Counted from the stretch's first letter, positions 34,661 to 42,695 are shown. The stretch: 64,000 bases of DNA from Sphingomonas sp. CBMAI 2297 (GCF_029870595.1 NZ_JAPDIR010000005.1:124001-188000); one strand, 5' to 3'. Notes: a model not told the origin generated them from the sequence alone. A program made the numbers and translations.

Positions 34661-35954
34661 CGGGTCGGTCAATTGCACGCTTCAAATCCAATCGTTCGAT
34701 ATGGTCGTGGTAGATGGCGAGGTTGTGGATGCCCCGCCGCTTGTTCCGGTTGCTGCCGCGGAAGATGATCACCTCGACACCGGCATTCGCGCAGATCGGA
34801 CACCCGCATTGCTTCCAAGGCTTTTCGGTCAGGGTCTCTCGGTAGCGCTCCGCAAGACGCGCGATCGGGACACTGTCGGCGCAGTCAGCATAGGGCTTCT
34901 CTTCGACGAGCGGCGCGCTGTACGTGACGACCGCTTGCAGGACGTCCTCGATATCGGCTCCCCCGGCATCATAGGCCCTGAGCGCCGAGAGCGCGGCACT
35001 CTCCATCGTCACCAGATCCTCAGCACGGAACTGGCCTTTCTTAACCGCGCGTTGGAGCTTGGGGTTCTCAAGCGCCTGTGGGATGCGGATCGAGGTATAG
35101 TAGCGCAGCCCACCGCCCGTGCGAGGCAGGTAATAATTCTGCTTGGCATCCTTGAACGCGCGGATGAGCGGCGAGGTCGTGTCGAAGCTCGAAATGTCAT
35201 AGCCGTGGAAGCTGTCGATATCCTCCGCTTTCGCAAAGCCGAGGATATGGATGCGAGTCTCTTGCGGAATCGCATCCCGGATCGCCTCAAGGCAAAGTTT
35301 GATTTCAGGCGACTTAAGCGGGACCATGCCGCCCAGTGCAAGATAGCCATAGCCCATCGCAACAAGGCGCCGTGCCGCCTCCGCCATGCTGTCGGGCGAC
35401 CACCCCTGGACGACACCCATCGGCGTGAAGCTCGCATCCATCGCCAACGTCTCGCGGCGGAATGCGTCGGCATTTTCCAGCGTGATGTCGAAGCGCGCCT
35501 TGGCATCGTCGCTGCCACCACCCATGCCCTTGGCGCTTGGGTCGAAGTCGAAGATGATATGGTCGACGGAGGCGCCGTGCGTGAAGCCGCACTCGTCATA
35601 GAATTCGGCCATCTCCACCGCGCTGTACGGGGGGCGCTCTTCTTGCACATAAGTGAAGGCGCCGCAGTCGCCGAAGATGTCCAGGTCCTTGAATTGCGGC
35701 TTGTCGAGCCGCAGGAATTTGCGGGCGCCGACGAGATGGAAGCGGCGGGCCTGGCTCGACGTATATTTTCCTTTGACCCGGTGGTCGCCGATGATGCCGC
35801 GCGAAACCAGCACGCCGTCATAGGGCGCATAACCGAGGATTTCGTGCGGATAGGCATCGTCCCAATAGGGCTGCCGCTCCGCCGGGCTACGATCCGCGAT
35901 AAAGTCGAAGGCGGGATCCACATAATCGAGGCTGTCGGCGAAGATGAACTTCAT
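34623..35954 (-). CDS. dpdA: DpdA, TGT-like DNA 7-deazaguanine transglycosylase
   Basis: A 443-residue homologue of tRNA-guanine transglycosylase that exchanges guanine in DNA for preQ0. ATG 35954 (MKFIFADSLDYVDPAF) is chosen because it overlaps the upstream dpdB stop at ATGA. TGT-like elements: FGDCGAF with Asp96, SVDHIIFDFD near 129-138, ALGGMVPLKS, and SSFDTTSPLI with Asp258 in the place of the nucleophile. Near the C-terminus a zinc site reads C-G-C-P-I-C, then HNLAIYH about 28 residues later. The KGKYTSSQARRF and YVQEERPPYS segments are typical of DpdA rather than tRNA enzymes. It is flanked by two dpdB copies and followed by queEDC, so the DNA-modification role is well supported. Confidence 0.93.
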   Translation of the reverse strand: MKFIFADSLDYVDPAFDFIADRSPAERQPYWDDAYPHEILGYAPYDGVLVSRGIIGDHRVKGKYTSSQARRFHLVGARKFLRLDKPQFKDLDIFGDCGAFTYVQEERPPYSAVEMAEFYDECGFTHGASVDHIIFDFDPSAKGMGGGSDDAKARFDITLENADAFRRETLAMDASFTPMGVVQGWSPDSMAEAARRLVAMGYGYLALGGMVPLKSPEIKLCLEAIRDAIPQETRIHILGFAKAEDIDSFHGYDISSFDTTSPLIRAFKDAKQNYYLPRTGGGLRYYTSIRIPQALENPKLQRAVKKGQFRAEDLVTMESAALSALRAYDAGGADIEDVLQAVVTYSAPLVEEKPYADCADSVPIARLAERYRETLTEKPWKQCGCPICANAGVEVIIFRGSNRNKRRGIHNLAIYHDHIERLDLKRAIDRPDDLPRRLCAAER

Positions 35955-37066
35955 GGCTTCACCCGCGCCAGCTTGCGATCGATACGGCACAGATGCTCCG
36001 CGAGCCGCTGGATATCCTGCGGGCTCGATTGCACCTGGTTCCACTTAAGACCAAGTTCGTCCCATTCTCCACTGGTCCAGCGGCAATGCGGCGCCAATCG
36101 CTCGAGCGAGGTGCGGACTTCCGCCTCGGCATCGGCGGTACTGTCCGCGCGGACCATGATCTGGTCCATCAGCACGCCCATCGCGCGTATGCCTGCCGAG
36201 TGCGTCAGCCTGCTCTGCGTCGACTTCTTGCCCCAAGCGTCGGGGAAGGCGTCGCGAACCGCGCTCCAATAGGCAAATAGCGTCCGGTACATAGCATCGG
36301 TATCGACCTCTCCCCCGCCACGATATTGGGACAGCGCTCCCATCGACGATTTGAGGTTCTGACCGATCGCAGCACGCAGCGCAGAGTCGGTTATGAGCCC
36401 CGCGTTCACCGGATCCGACTTGCGCTTGAGCATTTTGTAGAAGGGCGAGTTGGGATCCTTGGCGAGTTCGTCTGTGAGGAGACTCGGCAACCGGCGTTCC
36501 TCAAGGTCCTGTGGCAGAAGCCCTCCGACCTTGGGGAGGAGCTCGTCGATCAGGCGCGCCGAAAGCGGCCGCGCCTTGTTTACGAGGATGAACTGCTCGC
36601 GGTGCGTCGCCAGGTCTGCGCTCAGAAATCCAACGACCGGCACAACGAGCGTGTCGTTCTTGGCCTGAGCCAACGCCAGCGAGCGTTGCTGCCCATCGAC
36701 GATCCAGGCGGCGCGCTTGCCTTGCGACCGGACCGGAATAGTGATGACCCCACCATCGCTGATGTCCGAACACCCCTCGACGCCGCGCCCGCGCACCGCC
36801 CGGAAAACTACGTCAGAGGAAAAAGCGAGAATGATCGCATTGGGAAACAGCACGGGACCGGAATCGAGAAACTCGACGATCGAGCGGACATGGTTCTTGA
36901 TCTCTGGCCGCTGAAAGCCTTCGAGCTCCTCGTTCGAGCGGCCGACCCGGTTGATGTCGGCGATGCGAGCCACATCGGCACCGCGCAGGAAGAAAGAATA
37001 GATCTCAACGCCGTTGCCCTGGCGGGTGCGGGTGGCGCGGACCCGCAATTTCTCCACGCCCGTCAT
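35951..37066 (-). CDS. dpdB: DpdB-like DGQHR-domain protein, copy 2
   Basis: A 371-residue paralogue of the gene on the other side of dpdA. DGQQR is at 124-128 within WIVDGQQRSLAL; the flanking blocks INRVGRSNEELEGFQRPEI and FPNAIILAF align with copy 1, and both end in a TSGEW block (CRWTSGEWDELG here). The two differ clearly over most of their length, so this is an old duplication or a pair with split roles (for example a heteromer), not a recent copy. Start and stop overlap the neighbours by 4 bases each. Confidence 0.8.
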   Translation of the reverse strand: MTGVEKLRVRATRTRQGNGVEIYSFFLRGADVARIADINRVGRSNEELEGFQRPEIKNHVRSIVEFLDSGPVLFPNAIILAFSSDVVFRAVRGRGVEGCSDISDGGVITIPVRSQGKRAAWIVDGQQRSLALAQAKNDTLVVPVVGFLSADLATHREQFILVNKARPLSARLIDELLPKVGGLLPQDLEERRLPSLLTDELAKDPNSPFYKMLKRKSDPVNAGLITDSALRAAIGQNLKSSMGALSQYRGGGEVDTDAMYRTLFAYWSAVRDAFPDAWGKKSTQSRLTHSAGIRAMGVLMDQIMVRADSTADAEAEVRTSLERLAPHCRWTSGEWDELGLKWNQVQSSPQDIQRLAEHLCRIDRKLARVKP

Positions 37067-37977
37067 GCGACATTATTCCGCTCTTCGCGCATGTCGCGAA
37101 TGAGGGCGGCAAAGCGTCCCTGCTCGCATGCGATTCCGAGTTCGTCGCGAAGCAGCCTGAGCATCCGCGTCGATCGCCCGCCCATCGCCTCCCAGTGCGC
37201 CGCGAGTATTTCGCGCAGTTCCGCATCGCTTTTTCGGATTCCCGACGTTCGTATGGGACGCGTCCAGCCCGCAAGCGCGGCTTGAACTGCCGCCGTGTGC
37301 TGGGCGACCATGTGTCCTTCCTTACCGGGCAGGACCCGGGTGGCGAAATGCCGTAGGGCTCTGGATGCGAAATTCGATCGCGTCCCTCGATAGGGGCTAT
37401 CGGGACCGTCGAGCCGATCGTCATAGGGCATTTGCAGATGCGCAAGCGCTGCCGGCGCTTGTGCGCCGCAGAACAGGCGAACCCGATCAAGCACCTGCTC
37501 CGGGAGTGACAAGAGATCCGCCTCGATCATATCGAGATAGGGCCTCGGCAGCGCGATCAGGCAAGGCCCATCCGTCGCCAGGATTGCGGTTTTCAGAGAC
37601 TGAGCAAATGGTGAGCGACCCTGCAGCCAGCGCCACCAATGACTTGCGTCCGGATTATCGCCGAGCTTGGCGAGAATATCATCCTCGCCGGCGAGCACCG
37701 ATGCCGCATAATTGGGAACCTCGGCATCCGCCGCTATCAATCCGAGCCCGGCGGAGACGATAAGGTGGGGATAACCTGAATCCTCAGCGGCACGCCTGCT
37801 TTCGGCATGGCTTCCGCCTTGATAGAGCCTCGCCGCAAGCGTGCGTTCCTGGTCCGCGCTAATCGCGGCGATCCATTGGCTACCTACGGCCTCGATCGGA
37901 CCCGCGGGGATATCGGCCGCGCTGACCTGTGCATCGCCCATCTTCTTCTTGGTACAGGCCGTGATGAGAATGGGCAT
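37063..37977 (-). CDS. YaaA/DUF6884-like protein, DpdC candidate
   Basis: A 304-residue protein heading the operon. ATG 37977 is preferred because the product starts directly with the strand PILITACTKKK; frames further left have no support. A second strand-turn reads HLIVSAGLGLIAADAEVPNY. This is the layout of YaaA/DUF6884-type proteins. As far as I recall, DpdC, which hydrates preQ0 in DNA to the amide form (dADG), belongs to this broad group. Being first in a dpdB-dpdA-dpdB-queEDC operon, it is the best DpdC candidate in the window. If so, the final DNA base would be dADG. The name is not proven, so no symbol is given. Confidence 0.55.
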   Translation of the reverse strand: MPILITACTKKKMGDAQVSAADIPAGPIEAVGSQWIAAISADQERTLAARLYQGGSHAESRRAAEDSGYPHLIVSAGLGLIAADAEVPNYAASVLAGEDDILAKLGDNPDASHWWRWLQGRSPFAQSLKTAILATDGPCLIALPRPYLDMIEADLLSLPEQVLDRVRLFCGAQAPAALAHLQMPYDDRLDGPDSPYRGTRSNFASRALRHFATRVLPGKEGHMVAQHTAAVQAALAGWTRPIRTSGIRKSDAELREILAAHWEAMGGRSTRMLRLLRDELGIACEQGRFAALIRDMREERNNVA

Positions 37978-37993
37978 GACATAAACTGCAGCA

Positions 37994-38026
37994 TGATCGA
38001 GCAATGCTATGTCATATACTCGATCA
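37994..38026. promoter_or_regulatory. Inverted repeat TGATCGAG-N17-CTCGATCA upstream of the dpd operon
   Basis: A perfect 8-bp dyad with a 17-base spacer lies in the only sizeable gap (95 bases) between gntR and the first dpd-operon gene. Reading leftward the spacer contains AT-rich GTATATGACATAG that could hold a -10 element. It is a natural operator for the GntR regulator encoded just upstream, but the link is inferred from position. Confidence 0.4.
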
Positions 38027-38072
38027 ATCCTGCAATCCAGTCTGCATTTACCTCGCAAATGGGTGAATTTGC

Positions 38073-38693
38073 TCAGCCGCGCTTCGGCGCCTGAGATCCG
38101 TCTAGCTCGGCCAACAGTGCAGGGACGATCCTCAGCCTACGGCGGCGATGCTGCTCCAGCAGGGCGACCAAGCGTGCGCCATCGCCTTGCCCGAAATACA
38201 GGGCAAGCAAAGCGAACTCTTCCTTGGCATCGCTCAACACCTGCGCTTCGAGGCGCCGAAACGGCGCGAGGCGATCATTGAGCCGCTGAATCGCCCTGAC
38301 ATGTTCGGTGCTGCCAGTCACGCGGGCGATCTCGACAAACAGGTTGGCTGCCGCCGCGACCAAGTCCTCATCGGAAGAGAAGATGAGTGCCTCGGCAGCA
38401 GGTTCGGGGCGTTTGCGGCGCGCTGCAAGGAGGAGCAACTGCGCATTCCAGTTATAGAGGTCGCGAAGCGCGGTTTCACTAGGCAGCGGCACCCGAAAGC
38501 CATTGTGGTTGGGCGCCTCGACCAGCCGCTCACCGGTGAGACGATGCAGTGCGTCGCGAACGGGCGTTATGCTTGATGCAATCTGCTTGCCGATCAGCGC
38601 GGGCTCGATCGGGCTGCCGGGCGGCAGTTCGCCCTCGGCCAGCATGCGCTTGAGTTCGTGATAGACCCGTTCGAAGGTGGCGCCGGGGCTCAT
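38073..38693 (-). CDS. GntR-family (FadR-type) transcriptional regulator
   Basis: A 206-residue regulator. The N-terminal winged helix reads VYHELKRMLAEGELPPGSPIEPALIGKQIASSITPVRDALHRLTGERLV, the GntR pattern, followed by the NHNGFRVP wing; an all-helical FadR/FCD-like effector domain fills the rest. ATG 38693 is preferred: it lies 7 bases after the phyH stop, which makes it the third gene of a luxI-phyH-gntR run. It is immediately upstream of the dpd operon and is the obvious local regulator. The ligand is unknown. Confidence 0.8.
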   Translation of the reverse strand: MSPGATFERVYHELKRMLAEGELPPGSPIEPALIGKQIASSITPVRDALHRLTGERLVEAPNHNGFRVPLPSETALRDLYNWNAQLLLLAARRKRPEPAAEALIFSSDEDLVAAAANLFVEIARVTGSTEHVRAIQRLNDRLAPFRRLEAQVLSDAKEEFALLALYFGQGDGARLVALLEQHRRRRLRIVPALLAELDGSQAPKRG

Positions 38694-38700
38694 TGTGGCG

Positions 38701-39579
38701 TCAGCCGCGCTGCCCGGCGACATGCGCCTCGATCAGCGCCTGCTGGTCCGGGCGCAGCGCATCGATCGCGCCGATCGGGTGGTTGGGTATGTCGTGGAGC
38801 AGGATCGACGGGCATTGGCCTTCATAGTTGCCGAGGTTGGGCCGGTGCTGGCGGTAGCCGACCAGTGCCGCGAGCTCGGGCGGGAAGTGGCGCGCGACGT
38901 CGGGAGGATAGGTGAGCCACTGGTTTTCATAGGGCTTGAGCCAGCCCAGGCAGTAGCTGATGATCGCGCCGCGGCGGGTGGTGAAGCTGCGGTTGCCGCT
39001 CGCGCCGTGCAGCGTCGATCCGAGGAAGACGAGCGCGTCGCCGGGATCGAGCTCGAGCGCGATCGGCGCGGTGTCCGGGTTCGGCTCGAGCGCACTGGCG
39101 CCGTGGCTGTCGGGCCAGAGCAACGTCGTGCCGTTCATCTCGCGATAGGGGGTGAACGGCCACATGACGTTGACGAGATATTCGATCGTGCCGACGGGTC
39201 CCCGCCACATGTCCTGGTCGCGGTGCGGCAGCTGCGGCAGCGCGCCGGGGTGCAGCGCGATCGCCTGCGTCAGGTTGAGCTGGATGCAGTCGCACCAGGG
39301 GCTGAGGACCTGCTCGGCGATAGCGAGGATATCGGGATGCATGACCAGCTCTGCGGCATGGGGGCTTCGGGCGAGCAGCCGCCCGAAGCGCTTGGTGCGC
39401 TCGCCATAGAAACCGCCCTGGCAGAACGGGGTTTCGGTGAAGGCTTGAGCTAGGTCCTCGTCGAGCGCCTTGATCGTGGCATTGGGGAGAGCGTCGGGCA
39501 GGACGCAATAGCCCTGGTCGAGGAGCTGCCGCATCGGATCGGGCGCCGCCTGTGCGATTGGCTGGAGCTTCGTCGCCAT
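38701..39579 (-). CDS. Phytanoyl-CoA dioxygenase (PhyH)-family Fe(II)/2-oxoglutarate oxygenase
   Basis: A 292-residue PhyH-like dioxygenase. The double-stranded beta-helix metal site is seen as HRDQDMW (His and Asp) and the distal His in STLHGASGN; an Arg-rich segment SFTTRRGAI would bind 2-oxoglutarate. ATG 39579 lies in the TGATG that ends luxI, so the two are coupled. A phyH gene directly downstream of luxI is, from memory, a recurring arrangement in Sphingomonadaceae, suggesting it acts in a quorum-regulated step or tailors the signal. The substrate is unknown. Confidence 0.85.
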   Translation of the reverse strand: MATKLQPIAQAAPDPMRQLLDQGYCVLPDALPNATIKALDEDLAQAFTETPFCQGGFYGERTKRFGRLLARSPHAAELVMHPDILAIAEQVLSPWCDCIQLNLTQAIALHPGALPQLPHRDQDMWRGPVGTIEYLVNVMWPFTPYREMNGTTLLWPDSHGASALEPNPDTAPIALELDPGDALVFLGSTLHGASGNRSFTTRRGAIISYCLGWLKPYENQWLTYPPDVARHFPPELAALVGYRQHRPNLGNYEGQCPSILLHDIPNHPIGAIDALRPDQQALIEAHVAGQRG

Positions 39580-40184
39580 CACGCTGCCTCCTGCTCGAGC
39601 TCGGCCGGGGCATGGATGCCATTGGCCGCGAGCAGCTTCGGCGTCTCGGGCGTGATCTCGATCCGAAGCGCGCCGAGCGTCATCCCGTCGATCGTGCGAG
39701 GCAGTCCCAGTGGCTCGGCGTGCCAGCCGAATGCGAGGATCTGGCCCAGCCATCCCTGCTCGGCGACTCCGGTATAGGTCGTGATGCCGTGTTCGAGCGC
39801 GTAATGCGCGAGCGCCGCGACCAGCGCGTCGCGCCAGCGTCGGCGCTCGGGCGCGCGCAAGTTCCGGTCGAGGCAGAAGCGGGTGATCTCCCAGGTGCTC
39901 GGGCCGGTGGGCGGCGCTGCGTCGCACAGCCCGGCGAACAGGTCGCCCAGGATGTGCGGGCGGGTCGTCGGCAGCAGCCGGGCCGACGCCAGGTGGTTCT
40001 GGTCGGTGTCGGCGAGGATCAGGTAGCGCGCATGGGGATCGTCATACTGGTCGATCTCGTAGCGGCCGGCGAGGACGGGTAGGTTCCAGCCAAGCAGGTC
40101 GACGAAGACGCGCTTCCTGGCTTCGAACATCGCGCGCATCACCGCGTCGCTGGCGGCGCTCTCGTCGTCGTGGGTGAACAGCAT
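39579..40184 (-). CDS. luxI: Acyl-homoserine-lactone synthase (LuxI family)
   Basis: A 201-residue autoinducer synthase. The conserved charged residues of the family are visible: the MFEARKRVFVDLLGW block (Arg, Phe, Trp), DQYDDPHARYLI (Asp) and ASARLLPT (Arg). The C-terminal half (TWEITRFCLDRN, then ALVAALAHYALEHGI) follows the LuxI pattern. ATG 40184 has GGGGAG about eight bases upstream. A lux-box-like dyad lies 58 bases upstream, between this gene and luxR. It would make acyl-HSL from acyl-ACP and SAM; acyl chain length cannot be told. The gene leads the leftward run that ends in the dpd operon. Confidence 0.88.
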   Translation of the reverse strand: MLFTHDDESAASDAVMRAMFEARKRVFVDLLGWNLPVLAGRYEIDQYDDPHARYLILADTDQNHLASARLLPTTRPHILGDLFAGLCDAAPPTGPSTWEITRFCLDRNLRAPERRRWRDALVAALAHYALEHGITTYTGVAEQGWLGQILAFGWHAEPLGLPRTIDGMTLGALRIEITPETPKLLAANGIHAPAELEQEAA

Positions 40185-40241
40185 GGCCGGGCTCCCCTGG
40201 TCGTGGAGGCCCGATGCTGTGCCCGGTGGCCGGCGCTGGCC

Positions 40242-40261
40242 ATTCCCCAGAAATGGGGAGT
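40242..40261. promoter_or_regulatory. lux-box-like dyad upstream of luxI
   Basis: An imperfect palindrome, ATTCCCCA-gaaa-TGGGGAGT (7 of 8 pairs), lies in the 78-base gap between the luxR stop and the luxI start. Length and place fit an operator for the LuxR protein acting on luxI. Sequence match to known lux boxes is loose. Confidence 0.45.
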
Positions 40262-40262
40262 T

Positions 40263-41018
40263 TCAACGCCACAGCGCATCGGTGAAGGTAAGCGCCCCGT
40301 CATAGAGGGCGTGGATCGCGAGCTGGGTCCGGTTGGCGACGCCATACCGGCCCCGCGCCTCCTTCATGTACTGGATCGCCGTCTCATGTCCGATACCGAG
40401 GATCTGCGAGATCGCCCAGTCCGACTTGCCGCGCGCCGCCCAGTAGATGCAGTCGCGCTGGCGATCGCTGAGCCGCGGCCGGTCGAGATCGATCCGGCGC
40501 ACGCCGGACAGTCGCCGCGCCGCCTCGAACGCCGCGGTGCCGACGAACTGCGCGAGCGGCAGCCATTCCACGCGGTAGCTTTTCCCATGGGCGGTCGCGA
40601 AGGAGCACGAGCCCTCCGACTCGCCCGGGATGTGCGCGGGCACCGTATAGCCGTCGGCGATTCCCGCGCGCCTCGATCGCGCGATAATCTCCTCGTCGCG
40701 CCGGCTCAGCTCGATGAGGTCGCGCAGCATCGTCCATGGGAAGCCGAGATTGCGCAGGTGGCTGGCCCGGTGCACCGGATCCGAGCGGCCGAGCCCCTCG
40801 GCATCGAAGAACGCCTCCCATTCTGCGGGATAGTTGTGGATGCGGATCGCCGGCTGCGGCGTCCGCGCGATATCGACATGATGCGCCAGCGCGAAATAGC
40901 GGAAGCCCATCTCGCGCGTGATCGCGTCCACATGGGCGCCGAGTTCGGCGATATCTACCGCGGTTTCGGCCGCAGTGGCGAATTGTTGTGCTGTCGCGAG
41001 TACCATGGGCAACGCCAT
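40263..41018 (-). CDS. luxR: LuxR-family acyl-HSL-responsive regulator
   Basis: A quorum-sensing regulator of about 251 residues. The autoinducer-binding domain shows the family signature residues in IHNYPAEWEAFFDAEGLGRSDPV (Trp and Asp) and FPWTML; the C-terminal LuxR HTH reads LSDRQRDCIYWAARGKSDWAISQILG, then TAIQYMKEARGRYGVANRTQL. ATG 41018 gives a normal length; GTG 41063 or ATG 41006 are alternatives. It is transcribed in the same direction as luxI with the dyad between them. It should bind the acyl-HSL made by the neighbour and switch luxI-phyH-gntR, possibly also the genes beyond. Confidence 0.85.
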   Translation of the reverse strand: MALPMVLATAQQFATAAETAVDIAELGAHVDAITREMGFRYFALAHHVDIARTPQPAIRIHNYPAEWEAFFDAEGLGRSDPVHRASHLRNLGFPWTMLRDLIELSRRDEEIIARSRRAGIADGYTVPAHIPGESEGSCSFATAHGKSYRVEWLPLAQFVGTAAFEAARRLSGVRRIDLDRPRLSDRQRDCIYWAARGKSDWAISQILGIGHETAIQYMKEARGRYGVANRTQLAIHALYDGALTFTDALWR

Positions 41019-41208
41019 ACCGATGAAGGACGCGCCCCAAGCTGCTGCGTCCGTGACCGACACCTGCCCTGTCCGCGCCCGGCGCTTTCCCGTCGCCGCC
41101 GCGGTCGGATCGATAGGCGGTCGGGTCTAGTCCGATCTGGCCGGCAGGGCAAATCCGCGTGGCAGAAGCTGCAGCTAAGTCGCTTGGGCACAAGGCCATT
41201 ACCCCGGT

Positions 41209-42010
41209 ATGCCGGCGATGGGGCCGGCGCCTGACGGCCGTCCCGACTGGCGGGACAGCGCGCCTTACCGTGCGCTGGCGGGAATCGATCGTGCGGGGCT
41301 CGCCTGGGAGTGGCTGCGCCGCGATCCCGCCTATGCGGCGATCAGCGCGCGGCTGCGGCGCGTCGGCGTCGGCACGGCGCCGCATCTCGAGATGGAGGCG
41401 GACGCCCGGGCTTTCGGGCTGTGCTTTCGCCGAGGACGCCGGCCGGCCGGCGCCTGAGGCGCGCTTGTTGTGGCATGCCGATCTGGACCCGTTTGTGCTC
41501 CAGGTCCGCGCGGTGCCGAGTGCAGGCTCGGATCCCGATGCGATCGACCTCGCCCGCCTGATGCGCTGGGCGACGATCGTGCGCGGCGGCGGGCGCGAGC
41601 ATGTCGCTCTCTCCGACGGCTGGCACCGCATCCGGATCGACGTGGTCGAAGGCACGCTGGTCGAGGAGGGACCGGCGCGGCTCGACTATCTGCTGTCGGG
41701 GCTGACCCGCGTCGATGCGCCGGTGCTGACCTTACGTCGCATGCTCGGCTTGTGGCGCACCGGCCGCTTCGCACGATTGCTCTATCCGCCCGAACCAGGT
41801 CTGCCGCGGCGACTGGAGACACTGCGTGTCGGCGATGCGATCGCGGCAGGCGCATCGTTCCGCGAGATGGCCGTTGCGCTCTACGGCGGGGACCTGGTCC
41901 GCTCCGAATGGAAGGGCCGGTCCGACTTTCTGATGTCGCGGGTTCGCCGGCGTGCGGCCGAGGCCCGGGCGATGGCGGCGGGAGGCTGGCGGGCGCTACT
42001 GGGCAGTTGA
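41209..42010 (+). pseudogene. DUF6499/DUF2285 regulator gene with a frameshift
   Basis: The frame from ATG 41209 encodes the DUF6499-like N-terminus (DWRDSAPYRALAGIDRAGLAWEWLRRDPAY) up to ARAFGLCF, then breaks and stops at 41457. The continuation AEDAGRPAPEARLLWHADLDP and the DUF2285 C-terminus (ASFREMAVALYGGDLV, ARAMAAGGWRALLG) are in another frame to 42010. One T too many in the TTT at 41425-41427 explains it: removing it gives FGLCFAEDAGRP. These proteins are common in alphaproteobacterial conjugative elements and often act as regulators near excision or transfer genes. It is either a real pseudogene, an assembly error or, less likely, programmed slippage. Confidence 0.75.
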
Positions 42011-42062
42011 GCCCGGAAACCACGTCGCGCATCATGGCTAATGTCGAATTTGGGGGAACGCG

Positions 42063-42695
42063 ATGGACTATTTTGAGCAGAAGCTAAGCTTCGTTGATGG
42101 CTGCGTCATGACTTACAGCAAAGCCACACGTCTGATGACAGAGGTATGGGAAGCGGAAATGGGCGCGCCGATGGGCAAACTCTCAGGTTCTCCGAAGGAC
42201 CGGTTTCGCGAGGCGCTTCGCCATTTTGCGGACGCGATCCGCGGGCATTCTAGAACAGATCTTGGAGGTAAGCTGAAGAAGGCGGCACAGGATGACGCGG
42301 TACTCAAGTCCTTTATCGATGAGAGCCTGGAAGTTCCCGACGCGACACTGCCGCCAGATGTCGATGACGTACCGCCTTCGGTCTTCAAAGATGCGATATG
42401 GGCTGAAGTTTTCGACCTCGCAGTGGAAGAGCCGGTTGACGTAGATTTGGATGTCTTCCTTCGCCCGGTCGTCGCACGAATCGTAGCGGCGATGGGATGG
42501 AAGCGCCGCTTCAACGTCGGTGAGAACCGTCATTTTCCGCGTATGGTGCAGTGGCTGCGAGAGGTGCAGGAAGAATCGACATATGGCGAGGTTGCAGGCT
42601 TTCGACTGATGAACCGATCGGGATCGGGTCGCGTCGCAGCCTATCCAGCGGGCCCGTACGCACTGAAGGTGAGGATCGATGGCGCCTCGCTCTGA
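42063..42695 (+). CDS. Unknown protein, first of a two-gene cargo unit
   Basis: A 210-residue protein not recognised. It has an acidic central part (PDATLPPDVDDVPPS, FDLAVEEPVDVDLDVFL) and a C-terminal portion that looks like a folded alpha/beta segment (ENRHFPRMVQWLREVQEESTYGEVAGFRLMNR). No signal peptide, membrane helix or nucleotide motif. Its stop overlaps the next gene by 17 bases, so the two are made together. The pair stands between the regulator and a nuclease-like gene in the element's accessory zone. Function unknown; a defence or addiction role is possible only by location. Confidence 0.6.
   Translation: MDYFEQKLSFVDGCVMTYSKATRLMTEVWEAEMGAPMGKLSGSPKDRFREALRHFADAIRGHSRTDLGGKLKKAAQDDAVLKSFIDESLEVPDATLPPDVDDVPPSVFKDAIWAEVFDLAVEEPVDVDLDVFLRPVVARIVAAMGWKRRFNVGENRHFPRMVQWLREVQEESTYGEVAGFRLMNRSGSGRVAAYPAGPYALKVRIDGASL

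Noticed and set aside
38701..39927. Long N-terminal extension of the PhyH protein
   Set aside because: The extra 116 residues are antisense-like Arg-rich text lying inside luxI; the ATG at 39579 is coupled to the luxI stop.
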